From Carex sylvatica (taxonomy: Eukaryota; Streptophyta; Magnoliopsida; Poales; Cyperaceae): DNA of 64,000 bases. A program made the translations under genes and the position numbers. Below, piece by piece: positions 1 to 12,664 of the stretch. Position 1 is the first letter of the stretch. Each line of letters begins with the position of its first letter. Where the stretch lies: positions 62,001 through 126,000 of the forward strand of contig CAXKVR010000042.1 in NCBI GenBank assembly GCA_964058845.1. The letters run 5' to 3'. The notes under the pieces are model-generated. The model worked only from the letters and a program-made list of their open reading frames with translations, searched no databases and was not told where the DNA came from.

Positions 1-129
1 TTATTTTTGTGCTTTATATCTCCATCTGGAGCGAAGAAGAATTTGAAGTTCAAGTTTTTGTCATCATAAATTCATAATAACTTATTATCTCTTCCGACAA
101 ACAACCTAAAAAATGGAATATAAATATAC

Positions 130-3100
130 CTCTTTTTAGTATTTTCATCTGCTCTGAGGAGGCCGCTTTTACCAGCAACAGGAGGCTCACAAGCCAATGA
201 AAAGACTCTCTTAAGCTCTCTTGTCCAGTCACCAAGTTGCCTCACATGAATGCTTAAAAAGTCATCCCCAGGTGCTGAAGTAATTGAAAAGGGATGCCTA
301 ATAAAAATGTAACCAGGAATGGTTGAGACAATATACAAATTCATATGACAAATGTCAGTTTTAACTCAAAAATTTCATTCACACATTTGAAGTTGAATTT
401 TAAACTGTTCAAAAGCATTTCAAATCTGAATATCTATTTAGTAGTAAAGCAAAACGTTTTTGGAACTTATAGAGTTATTGAAAAAAATCGACTTTAAATG
501 CAATACTTCCAGCAAAGAGAACAAGCTTTAATGCAGTTGAATGTTTGGAGTATGAAAATAGCAAACATGATTATCATAAATATGAAGTTTTCAATTGTGA
601 GGCCTGTTTGCACCTTATCAAATAATATGAAATAAAAAGAAATGTACCATTCAAAGGGAGAAACAGCCGGGCATTGAACAAACATGTATTGGCCACTCTT
701 GTATCTGAAAGTTGGCGGCTTTGACATTTGTAGTGTTAGAACATTACCAGGGTAAATGGCAACCTACATAACACAACTATAATGTTATAATGGAATGGAC
801 ATCCTAGGGGAACGTTATGCCAAAAGGGTCTTTATTATACACACCTTTAGCAACCTGACAGAGTAGTAACCAGATCTGAGCACTCGTAGTGTCCGCTCAC
901 CTCCATATATTAAAACTGGAACAGCTAAATACATCCATGTCTGTATCACCACCAACAAAACTCATAAGGAGAAAGAAAAAGAAAAGCGTTTGCTATTAGT
1001 AAAACTTACATAAGAAGGCTAGGACGTAGTTTGGTTTCAATTAGTAAAAAACATCTGGTATATAAAACTAAACTACAAACCAAAAACTTAGACAAATGCA
1101 AAACATAACAAAGCTTACCGTCTTTTTGTACCATGTGTGGATCAGGTACAAGCATTCGCCATGCACCACCAAGCAGACATAAACAATTGCCAACAAATGG
1201 TGAGAGTACCAAAATGCATTAAACCCAGTTAGTTTGTCAAAAGGTTTTGGCAACTTAACAAGGCTCCTTCTGAACCAATGGGTTGCAAGTGTGAATGCAA
1301 TAACCATGCAAATTACCATGATAATCCCAGTGATGCCCTCAGCACCACGCACCAATGTCATATATGTCGGTTTTGTTTCTCCGAAATAGGGTTTTAATGG
1401 AGCGTATTCTTCTTCTGATGCATTTATCAGGCGAGGGAAGTCACATGCTAGATGGTTGCCAGCATGGAGGATTACACCTACCACAATTGCTGCTGCTATA
1501 GTCTGTTACAAGAACGAGTTTAAAATATACATTAGCTGACAGTCCATAATTCAGACTTCTATTGAAGCATTTTGTACACATTGTTGCAATGGCAGAGTAT
1601 GGCTCAGAAGCGACAACTGCCACGTAGGCCTTGTGCTTCAATTTGAAGTCAACTTACAATTCAGTCCCACAATTTTACAGGAAAATCTTGCAAAGATCCA
1701 AATTAACAAATATTGGTACAAAATTGATGCCTATAAAGTAGCCTAGTGATGCTGAGGTGTGAACAAATTAAAAGAAGTAATTATCTATTGAAAAGAATCT
1801 CAACTAACTGGAATAGCCTAAGCTTATTTTTCTGTGGAAAGCTCTTTTATTTATACAAGGATAAAAGAATATTCCTTGTAAAAGCTGTTCTTAAAAAAGA
1901 GTAAAGGAAAGAGTGAGGGGATACGTTCAGCACCACAATTATTTTAGCAATTAAATAAGTACTTCTAAACAATCCAGGGACTAAATTGCAAAATTTAACT
2001 AATTTTATTCTGGAGAATCCTCAGAAAACTTTTTAGTTTTCAATTAGAAAATGGTGTCCTTCATGTCCAGATGTCTCTTGATGTATGTAAGAGAAAAAAG
2101 TAGTGATAAGTGGGAAACAGTCAAACAGGGAGGGAACTCTTGGGAAACACACTAACACTAGGTCAGCTACTAAACTATCTAAAGTGGACGCAAGCAGTAT
2201 GGTCCAGTATGTGTCCCCACTGTATGAAATGTTATGTTTCCACCTAGCATAAGGATGCATAACTTGCGTATAAAAGAAATATCTTGTGTCTAAGGACCAG
2301 AAAGAGACAGATTATGTAAGTTTTAAAGTAGAGTGGCACGGTATCACTAGAGCAGAGTGGCAAACACCAAGGACTCATCTTGAAAGTTACTGAAGCCTAA
2401 CAAAATTGTGATATGTTAGAGCACAAAGGTGACAACACACATGAACAGAATAGTGAGTTCCAAAACAGAGTGACAACTATTATAAACTCACAATAAAGGA
2501 GGCCACACAATAGATTCATACAATAATTGCTGCCTGCTGGCTGCTGCCAAAGCCACATGCATTTGTTGTAAATTATAGAATGTACCAAAATTTCATGAAA
2601 GCCCCTGTAGAACGTCAAGATTATCCCATTCAACCAGTGAAGTTATGAAAATTCTATAATATGATTTCAAAACATATAAAAATATTCAATATCCTAATAA
2701 CCCCCTCTCTCACATAATTTTTGAAAATGCTGAAGATATAATTTCTGCAGGTACTTAGTGTATGAAGAATGTTTCCACACACTGGGGGTATATGATTTTT
2801 GAGGTATATATAAAATGCTTCACATTTCACAAGGTAATAACGTGCACTGTGAGATTTTTCTTGAATCATGAGTATATAGAAAATTGCACTCTCTGAAATT
2901 TCAAATAGAAGGCAATAATAAAGAAACATAGCGCTAACCTTGTGAAAGTTAATATTATCATCAAATGGAACAAATCTCGAGGCACGAGTCGATCTCAGCC
3001 ATGTAATTGTGTTTCGACAAACCGGTAACAAAATAAGAGCCATGTTAAGTTTTAAAGTCTCAGCGGCACCTTTAGCAACTGTAACGCAGTACCCCATGAC

Positions 3101-6100
3101 ATGAAAAGCGTATCGGTTTCTATACTGCATGAACTTCCAAATGAACAGGCCAATCATGACCATGATCCAAAGGGATAGGACCCACATGCGGCGCCAGTTG
3201 TCTTCTAAATAGTAGTGTAATTTGGTGCTAAGTTTACGCATCGGGCTTTTCTGTCTAAGCGCGACTAGGTTTTGACTTAGTGCCTGGCTTGTGTAGCTGA
3301 GTGCTTGGCTGTAGTTAATGTATGTGTCCTTCTGTAGCAGTAATGTCTCTAGTTGCCACAACTGTATGTCATTGTAATATATTGTTAGTTCAGAAAGTCA
3401 CAATGATACTAAAAAAAAATAATGGTCATTGTAAGGAACTTATCCTTTATGCTCTTGTAAGTAGATACTTTTTCTGGAAAATTGCTCCAATATGCGGTTT
3501 TTGTTGGATGGTTCATATTCATTTGATTGATGGTTATGCTATATTATTGATGTTTTCTATCATAAATGATGATGATATAAAAATAATTATCTAGTTATCC
3601 ATATTTATAGTGAATATTTCCTTACTAAAAGTTGGAACAAATTTAAAACGCAAATTAAACATTTCCTATTTATATTTGTTTAATCAGACGGTCAAAATTT
3701 AACACTGAACAATATTGCTCCTTTACCTCAGACCAAAATTTTATCTAGCTATATTTTTTATTTTGCAGCATACATAAACCAGTTTATTTTGAAATATATT
3801 AATTAAGCTGACTAGTATTCCAAGTTGAACTAACAATAAAACTGTAGAAAATAATTGAATTGGTACAAATAAATTAAAACCCTTAAATCATTTGGAAACC
3901 AAAGAATAAAACAAAAGAACTAGAACAAAGGAACATTTATGGCGCCACATGTATGCATTTAAGCTTACTGTTCGTTAAAAGCTGTTGGTGGTGGGGTAAG
4001 ACGTGAATAAAGGAGACAAGCAAGGGAGGTCAATTTCATAAAAATAAAAATAAAAAACCGTAGAATCACAGTTGCGTGCAGCATGTCAATTTCAATTCAT
4101 AGATTATTTCTGACAGCTGTTGAACCACTATGAAAAGGATGATGAGATTTGATTTGAAAACAAAATTATGTATTGAAATTCCACAAAAAGTTGTTGTGTG
4201 ATTTGTGGTTGTGGTTTGTAGATGGTGGGAAACTGGAATTGAATGGGAATACTTTGCTTTCAAGGAAACCCAGAGTCATGAAGAGGTCAAGGATTTGACT
4301 AAACAGTCCTGCACTCCTGCCTTTTCTTTTTTCGAGTGCATTCGTTGCCGGAGTAGCTAGAGTTAGAAGTTATTCTTAAAAATAAAAATAAGAAAGAGCT
4401 AGAGTTAGAAATTGTTGGTTCGTCAGCTTTTAAAATATGAAACATTTGCCATAGTAAACGAGAATTACTGAAAGGCAAATGTTAAAGAGATTACTAATCA
4501 TAGTGCGTTAGTTAATATGGGAACATAAATAAACTCTCCACCAGAGTACTATTCAACGAGAATATTTTTTTGGAGATCTGGAAAAAATAAGGTGAATATA
4601 TTTGGGATAGTATAGAAGATAGAATCCTCCCCAAATTCTGTTTGCAATCAAGTCTTAGATACTTATTTTAAAAATACATATTATTGAAGTTTATAATATG
4701 TAACTTTAATAAGTACTAGACAATTTAGGATGGACTTTCCTAATGTGATCTCTCGTCTCAGGAGTTCTGCTTCAAGCAAAAAAAACGAGTTGTATAAAAA
4801 AAACAACAGAAACGAAACGAAACAAAGACAAAATGCTCCGTACACGTGACAAAACTGTGTACGCAAATAGAACCATTTTGGGATAAAGCCGGAAACAATC
4901 TGACAATTTCCCAATTGCAACGCTTTATGGGAATTGGGAAGTAAGCTGTAAGCACCATTGTTATTCTAACAAAAAGAATATTATTCACATTTGGCAATGC
5001 AAGGGGAAAACAGAACTTTCTTGTGCTTTGCGTGTTTTTGTTTTTTGTATGGTTGTTTGTAGTTACCACAGAAAAAGATAATCATAATTCAAAACATTTA
5101 ATAACCAATTTTATAGGAGAATTTATGGATTATTTGAAAGCCAAAAAAATGTAATAAATGAAAGGCAGTAGGTAAATGTGGGAATTATTTCGCAGGAAAA
5201 CTTAAAAAATATATATAGTCAACCAGTGATGAGTACATTACATGGGGAGTGGATCAAGTGGACCAAGTCCCAACCAACATGGCGTTTTCACACAAGCACA
5301 ATGCGCTTTGTCCTGGCTTCCATGTTACTATTTGTATTTGAGTAGGGTTAAAATGCAGGGTTGATTTTGTGTCTCAACTATACCCCACATCTATATCTTT
5401 ATTTATAAAGTTTAAATAATTGATCCGAATCGTTCAACATAATCTCCATATTAAAATGTACTTAGAGATCAAATTTTATATTTTTTGAAACTTTTTTTAA
5501 ATAGATACAAAATCACTGTTTTTGAATGGTCAGATGTAGTGATTTTGTACCTATCTAAAAAAATAGTAAAAAAATTTCAAAAAATATAAAATTTGATCTC
5601 TAAGCACATTTTAATATGGAGATCATGTTAAGCGGTTCGGATTGACTGTTTGAACTTTGTAAACAGAGATATAGATGTGGGGTATGGTTGAGACACAAAA
5701 CCATTTTAACCATACTCTATTGTATTTTACCCCCACGAAATAATCGTTTCTTTGAAACTGGCCAGATAGAGTCAGGAAAGAGACGAACGCTTTATTTTTT
5801 TTACTGTTTCAGCTCCCAGTCGATCTCGGACGGGGAAAAGTTCAAGACCACGTATAACTTTCCGAGTATTTACTGCATTGCGTTTCAATATACTAAAATT
5901 TGTTGCTTTCTAAATTTTTTAATTTTAATAAAACACTACTAGATTAATATTTTGAAAAGTATGACAAAAAAAATAAAAATCATATTTTTTTCAACGACGT
6001 GATCAAAGCGATTGCAATTCGCAGTTTTGGGATTTGTAAACGAATATACGAGTTTAAATTTTGAAGATCTAGCCAAGATAGAAAATCAGCTTTCCCATTC

Positions 6101-8835
6101 CCAAAGGACAGACATAGGTCGACCAAGGATTTTATTTAAAAAAAAAAATAGAATTAATTTTAATTATTTTAATAGGACAAGCACCATTGAGATATTTTTT
6201 TATAAAAAACAACTCCTAGGATCAGTGGAAGAAAGAATAAGTATAAATGACCAATGCAGATTCTTTAAAATAAAATTTAAATTCTCTCTCCACCAATCCT
6301 ATGTTTTTTTGTAAAAAACAAATCAATGATACTTGTTTTAATAAAATAATTAAAACTAATTCTATTTTTTTTTTTAAATCTAGACCAAGAATGAATGAAT
6401 AAATATTCTGGAAACTACTTCTAAAGTGTTGGGTTATTTAGAGAGGGCATTATTTGATAATATGTTATTTTAATAATGTTGATAATAAAAAAAAAAATTG
6501 AACATTATACAAACGTATCATGTGTATCATATGACTTAGAATTATAATGTTCGGAAATTAATAATCTTTAAGCATCATCAGACAAATATGTAAATTGTAT
6601 GAAATCTAACTGTTAGACTATTTATATATTCAATAATATACTTATAAATTTACTTTCTCAATTTTTAACTATATTTAATATTTTTAAAATCATTAAGTTG
6701 TTAAAATAATCATTATCAAATAATTCCTCCTCTTTTATATATACTTCATATACGGATTATATATTCAATAAAATAAAGTGGGTTTACTGTGTCAAGACCT
6801 CAATGTAACCCAGGCCTTCTGGATCCAGCTCTTCCATGATAAGTGCTGCGTATTCCTCCGCTTGCTCCTTCAATCTTGACAATTTATTGGCTGACGCGCT
6901 GAGCATTATTATCTGAAAAATAATATTCATGCAGACCTTCTCAAATCAACTATATTAAATCACAAAATTTTATTTAGAGAGACTTCTTCAAAGTCTTTGA
7001 ACAATATTAAAATTCATTGGTGATAATAAATAATGTCTAGATTATTTAACAGGTATCAGACTTTGCCTGACATTGAGACCCAAAAAAGTCGAGAATTGTT
7101 GAAAAAAAGTAAAGAAAGAGTCGGTCAATCTGCCATTTATCTCTTTTGGGTAAGATGGCGAAAATACCCCTCACCCACTGCATGTATCATATATGCTTGC
7201 GATCCTAGGGTGGAAAATGTAATTTAATCTTTATTGCTTTGTAACAAAATAACAAATGGTTGATGTTGCTCGTTTCGCTCAACGACTGCAATTGGATTTA
7301 TACGGGATATTGGGAAATATTTCTTGCGCTCAAAAATCTCCAAGAAACTACAAAAGTTGCCTGGGACCCCGAACGTAATTTACAAAACAAAAAAGGAGCC
7401 AACAATACTTTTCAAAACATTTAAAGCCTAGAATTACAAAAGCTGTCTCTTATCAAAATTTATGAAAATTTCGTATATACCCACAAAGCCTACCAAAACT
7501 GCCAAATTTTCGTTTTGTGGTCTTTTCAGAGAATTTATTGCTCGTGAGCCCCGCGCCCCCGCCTAATTTTTGGAGTTGGTGAACTCGTATCTTGTCAAGT
7601 TTTACTAACCTGGGATCATTAATGAGTTCCTGGTTTATAACATACGCTATTATTCATACATGTCTTGTTCAATTTATATTCAGCACTAAGAAATTTAATG
7701 GTCTAACTATAGTAAAAAGTTAATTTCTAATGGTCAACTCTGCAAAGTAAAATGTAAAACGAACGAACCATGCCTGGTTAGCGTACCTCTTTCACTTCCG
7801 CTTCTGTTATTCTTCCATCCGCATTCTTATCAACCCTGAAATGAAATTTCCAAATCAATAAAACTAATAAGTACTTCCATTGATGCACATGCAGTAGGAG
7901 AAAACCGGGACAATTGAAATATCAATTAATACATTTCAAAGAAAATCTGGAGCCTGGAATCAAAGCTCTGATCTGTGATCTGGGACCAGATCTCTCTCAG
8001 CTCCTCTTTACAGATCTTATCCATCTTCGTCCTCCTTCGCCTTGACAATGTGTCGAACAGCTCAAATGCAAATTCCTTCGATTCCACCATCCCTATTCCC
8101 AATTCAACAAGAACTCTCAGAACACGAAAGTAAAACAAAATCACCGAAGTACAAAAAAATATCAATCATCTCACCAATGCATTGTGCAAAATCAGAGCGG
8201 GAGATGAATCCTTCCTTGGCAAGCCGATCAAAGTTGCGTTGAACCTCGGCCCACGAATTGGCACGGCTACCACTGATGAATTTGAGACCACGCAAGGCCT
8301 TGTGAGCGCCTGATTTCGTCCTATCGAGCTGTGCCCGTTGTCGTCTGGCCGCACGGGCCGCCAGAGCTGACTCAATGCCAGATTCACTGGCACCGGCAGG
8401 ACCAGCATGGCTATGAGTTCGCGATAATTTCTTGAACTCCGCCTTCAAATCCTGAGAGAATTGCTTTGCTTTCGCCACTGCCTCGGCCTTCAGTTCTTGT
8501 GAGAACTGGACGAGCTTGTAAGAAGAGGTGCGCCTGATTGAAGGAGTCCTTGATGTAGTAGTGGATCGGGATGAGACAGGGGTGCTAGTGGATTCTGATA
8601 CTGGATCCGTTCCAGCAGCTGCAGCTGTGGCCGGCTCAACACTTCGAAGTACAATTGTATTGTCATCTTGGAGATCAAGCGTGACCTCAACAAACTCCTC
8701 AGAGTCATTATCGGAACCTCTAATGGAGCTCCCAGGGGAGGATCCGGCGCTGCTGAGAACCTTACCCTTTAAATATTGATCAGAGGCGCATCTCCGCATT
8801 TGACTGGTGGAGGCGGAGTTGCCTCCTCCTCTCAT
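130..8835 (-). CDS. RBOHF-like: Respiratory burst oxidase homolog (NADPH oxidase), RBOHF-like, 3' end outside window
   Basis: Plasma-membrane enzyme that passes electrons from NADPH through FAD and two haems to apoplastic oxygen, making superoxide. Nine exons read on the minus strand: 8175-8835, 7933-8092, 7787-7835, 6799-6912, 2939-3361, 1119-1502, 845-940, 648-763 and 130-297; all phases agree (2171 nt, about 723 residues). Exon 1 gives a Ser/Arg-rich cytosolic N-terminus with [10 protein letters not shown] and RSVEPAT, as in the F-type subgroup. Exon 3 is almost exactly an EF-hand loop ([12 protein letters not shown]); a weaker second EF-hand follows in exon 4. Exons 5-6 hold the ferric-reductase membrane segments with haem histidines in FWYSHH and [10 protein letters not shown]. 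Exons 8-9 hold the FAD region ([31 protein letters not shown]). Exon 9 ends in an incomplete codon, so the NADPH-binding C-terminus (about 200 residues) must lie left of position 1. The exon 4 donor (GTCTTG) is weak. The start is the first ATG after a GA-rich leader. The family is certain; the F-type assignment rests on the N-terminus. Confidence 0.95.
5340..5717. repeat. Foldback MITE in RBOH intron 4
   Basis: A near-palindrome of about 378 bp. The left arm (TTTTGTGTCTCAAC, then CCCCACATCTATATC, then CTCCATATTAAAATGT) is repeated in reverse complement on the right, with a short A/T-rich loop near 5530. The arms differ at scattered positions, so it is not recent. The core CTCCATATTAA followed by an AGATCAAATTTTATATTTTT stretch recurs in the foldback at 29335-29719, so the two belong to one family. 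Confidence 0.8.
6120..6386. repeat. Second foldback MITE in RBOH intron 4
   Basis: Inverted arms of roughly 110 bp each: a left arm with TAGAATTAATTTTAATTATTTTAAT returns in reverse complement as TAGAATTAGTTTTAATTATTTTA on the right, both outside a shared AAGCATT/AAGTATC-type segment. Unrelated in sequence to the 5340 element. Exact ends and target duplication were not resolved. It shares the 3.4-kb intron 3362-6798 with the previous element. Confidence 0.7.
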
Positions 8836-9135
8836 GGCGAGACCAGAGAGAGAATTTAAAAGAGAGGAAGAGAGAGAGGATTGGTTGTGTGTCAGTATGC
8901 GGAGCTAAGGAGACAAGGGGTGTGGCGAGGTGGGGAGATCAAGGCGTGGTAATAGCCCGCCTGGCAGTATGTTAGTAATATATACGAGTGAAAAAAAAAA
9001 AAACAGAGGCGAGGAGATAAATGGAAAGGAATCTTTCGGATGGAGAGAGAGAGAGAATCTCTCTCTGGAGTCTGAACTGCGAGTTGATTACAGAGAGGAC
9101 GCGAATAGCGGAGAAAGAGTATATATATTTTGGTA
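8836..9135 (-). promoter_or_regulatory. Probable RBOH 5' leader and core promoter
   Basis: Directly upstream of the RBOH start codon the minus strand is strongly CT-rich (plus strand GAGA runs at 8850-8880 and 9030-9070), typical of plant 5' leaders. A TATATA string at about 8977-8985, roughly 145 nt upstream of the ATG, is the best TATA candidate. Another TATATA lies at about 9120-9130. No transcription start can be fixed from sequence. Confidence 0.4.
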
Positions 9136-9417
9136 TTAGAAACCTTTGGAAGGAGGAGAAGTTTTCACGCTGGGTTGGTCGATGTGTTAATTTTTTTTTT
9201 ACTTTTTGTAATGATTTGTTTAATTTTAAATGAAAAGGTACACCAAAAGAAAGTTTAAAAGTTTAAAAGAAAAGAAAATCAGTGTTGATAATTAGAAATT
9301 GAGAATCTGTTGGGGAATGTGAATTTTCTGTGGCGGGTGATGTCCGCTATAAACGGAATGGGTCTCTAACATTAATAGTATATTATTATTTTGTTAATAG
9401 TATACCTTAACAGCGAA

Positions 9418-9810
9418 TCCGACTAGTATAACTTATGTGTCATTTCAATTTATATAACACTAATTTTAAAATTATTGAATTGACTTCAAATAAAAAATTC
9501 AAACCATTCAAACTAATTTACTTCAATAGTTATGTCTTTACATGCAAAATGTATAATTTTTTATATTTATTTAGTATCAAATTAAATGATCAAATGTGAG
9601 AGGTTTAAAGTTAATTTAATATCTTTTGTTTTTCAACATTTTGTACTGCTTGATCTGTTATAAAATAACTCGAAAATATATACAATTAGCATGTAAACGC
9701 ATCACTCATATAATAAATTAGTTTGAATGGTTTAGATTTATTGTTTGAAATCTATCTAATAAAATTTTGAATTTAGTATCATATGACACTAATATCATAC
9801 TAGCCGGACT
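9418..9810. repeat. Foldback MITE flanked by ~37-bp direct repeats
   Basis: Inverted arms begin TCCGACTAGTATAAC on the left and read TCCGGCTAGTATGAT on the right strand. Inside them CAAACCATTCAAACTAATTTA and TTTACATGC also return inverted. Immediately outside, a ~37-bp AT-rich sequence starting CATTAATAGTATATTA (about 9370) is directly repeated at about 9811, far longer than a normal target duplication. Confidence 0.65.
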
Positions 9811-10055
9811 CATTAATAGCATATTACTATTATGTTAGTAGTGTAGATTGCAGATTCTTTGAACATAAACACTGCATTGACTTCGTTCCTTCCAGCGCGG
9901 TTGATTGTGCTTAGTCTTCTATATTTACGGAAGGGAAATTGAGTTTATAGAGTACACGTTACAGATTATTTGAGTCAAAGGGGTATGGAGGATAATGTAA
10001 GGTCTAAAAAATAATTTGTGCCCCGGACCATGGCAATGGCAAGGCCGCCTTATAG

Positions 10056-10238
10056 GGCCAATAAATCTGCTGTTATTCCTTTGGAGTAACAGGACCCTGT
10101 TATCCAAGCCGTTCAATTTCATTGAGATTCGTGTATGAAAAAGTATCTTTGTTGAGATCCGCACATGAAAAAATTGAATGACTGAATAAAGAATAACAGG
10201 TCCCGTTATCCCAAAGGAATAACAGCAGATTTATTTCC
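10056..10238. mobile_element. 183-bp Mutator-type MITE
   Basis: Terminal inverted repeats read AATAAATCTGCTGTTATTCC from both ends and continue with AAAGG/TTTGG and AACAGG. The flanks GCCTTATAG (10047-10055) and GCCTTATAA (10239-10247) match at 8 of 9 positions, which fits a 9-bp Mutator-like target duplication. No coding capacity. Confidence 0.75.
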
Positions 10239-10254
10239 GCCTTATAAGGATGAG

Positions 10255-10610
10255 AACAATATGGATAATATCCGATTAGTATTTGATTTATATTAGAAAA
10301 TTTAGATATAAATATTTAATATTCGAATATTTGTATGAATATGGATACAAATATAATTTTACGTTTCAATTATTTGTATTCAAATAGTAATATATATTAT
10401 ATAATTTAATATATATTATGAAAGAAATTATGTTATGTACCATATAATTAAATAAATGTTATGAATTTTAGTATTTTTTAATAATTTTTTTATATTTTTT
10501 TTAATAAATATCCAATCTAATTCATATTTATAACCATTTCATATCTATCTAATATCTGATTCGTATCTATATTCGAAAAAATAAAGAAATTATGGATATT
10601 ATTTTACCAC
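10255..10610. repeat. Decayed hAT-like MITE relic
   Basis: AT-rich segment bounded by inverted GGATAATATCCGATTAG / GAATCAGATATTAG sequences, with repeated GGATAC and ATATCC words. The vocabulary matches the better preserved elements at 26317-26836 and 61444-61771. The ends are too degraded to define. Confidence 0.45.
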
Positions 10611-12664
10611 TATACGCTCCGTTTTCACCCCTGGCGCCTTACCATATTTTTCTGTTACATTTTTCTCCATCTGTAATTTTTTTATTTTTAATATAAAGAA
10701 TAATACATAAATCATATCAAGACTATACATACAGATATCGAAACATAATTTTTTTTTTTTAAGGTTCGAAAGATAATATTTTACTTTATTATGATGTGTG
10801 TTATATTTTATTATATAGTATGGATTGAGAATTAATTAATTCACTAGGTGCTTTGAGTTAGAATGCATATTTTCTGCATTAACTTAAAAGATTTTTTTTG
10901 AGTTAATAAATTTTAACCGTTTAATTTTAAATGGAGCTAATCTGGTTCTTGCTTATAACATAGGGGATCTTTTAATATTAGTATAAATCTAGTCCATACG
11001 AATCTTAAAACAGATCGGACAATTGAAATTTATTAACTCAAAAGATTTTCCTTCGAGTTGTGGCTATGCTGCAACTGTTATATTGTTGATGTGCGTGAAT
11101 GTCAGCTTCTTGTTATTGTTGTCTTGATATCACACCTTATTGAAAATTAAGATTTTATAATTTTGTTTTCAGTGTATTCACTGTCTATTGAATTTTGAAT
11201 TTGTGACTTCTTATACAAAGGTAATGCTTAACATAGACATAGTTCCATATAATGTGGCATCATGATTTTTTTAGATTATGATTAAATTGTCTTTGCTCCA
11301 TTACACATTGGCCAAACATTATTACCTTATTAATAAGCTCGGTTTTATGATTAAAACAAAATAAATAATAACGATTTCCTGTTACGATATTATGCTTTGA
11401 TGTTTGCACAAAAATGCATATATACTAATTTTAGAAACTCACATAAAGATAAGAAATATACGTTTTAGTGGAATACACACATCATTGAAAAAAAAATGTG
11501 TTTGATAAGAAAATTTATATACCTATAGTCCTATAACGTAACAAATGCTGCACATAATTCCTAAAGTGAATAGCTACAATTTGAATTTTTCATTTTTTTT
11601 TTTTTAATAATTTGGCTGCTATGATTTGAATTTTTTTTCTAGCCGTCTCTCCTCTCTCTTCTTCCATTTGATCCATCTCTCTCCTAGATCTCATCTTCAG
11701 ACAACAATATCCTCTCCTCTTTCTAGTTTGTATCTTTTTAAACGGAGAGGAGAATGAGGAAGAGGGAAGGGAGCTGAGTCAAGCTGAGCTGATCGGAGCC
11801 GATAGCTCGGTATCATCGAAGCTTGAAGTGTAGTCCTTATTTGATCGAAGTTCAACAGTGAGTAAATCCGGTCGTCGAAGCGTGGTGGCAGTCGAAATAG
11901 CGGATCCGATTGTAGAGTGAGTTGAGAAATTAAGGTATTATAGTGATTATGAGTGTATATAAGTAGAATTAAAAGAGTAGATCTAAGAATTTAGAGGGTG
12001 ATTAGAGTAATTTTTTATTAATTTTGGAAATTTTGTGAGAATAAATGAGTAGATCTAAAAATTAGAGTCACTTGACTCGTTGTAAATAGATTTTTTTATC
12101 AATCGAACTGTTAGTTGGTATTAAAGCCACTAATCTTAAAAAAATTAAAAATTAAAAAATTAAAATTTTCTTATTGAATTGTCTTCGATAGTCTTCCTAT
12201 TTTTTTTTTTTATTCTATGTTATTGGTAGATTCTTTCCTTCAAAGTAAAGTTATGGTTTTATGCATATCAGTATGTGTTGTGTGCGCTAAATTATTAAAT
12301 AATAAATAAGAAGGAAAAGAAAGCGCGTACATTTATATTTTGACATATACTTTTAGTCTTTAGAAATAGTAGTTGTGTCAAGCAGATTTCATCAACTTCA
12401 TAAAATTACGTAATGAAAAAAATGTCAGAAAAGCTGTAAGAACTAGCAAACCATGTATTATTATAGATGTTTATCGCATAACATATCTTTATTCTTTAAA
12501 ATGTCATGTCTTAATCTTATGCTAGATGATCTAGTTGAAGATTTATAATTAACACCTTTAGAAGAACATGTTTTTTTGTTGATAAAAGATAATATTCACC
12601 AAGTGAGACATTACATATTTTAAATTCACATTGAAAAGATCTCATAAACATTAGATAGTTGGAT
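10611..12664. other. Intergenic, no gene recognised
   Basis: AT-rich sequence with frequent stops in all frames. A pyrimidine-rich then purine-rich patch at 11640-11780 looks like a plant 5' leader, but no recognisable open reading frame follows. Nothing else is supportable. Confidence 0.5.

Noticed and set aside
1..129. Possible tenth RBOH exon at the left edge
   Set aside because: None of the three frames matches the expected next segment (DGPYGAPAQDY region); it follows a good GT donor and reads as intron.
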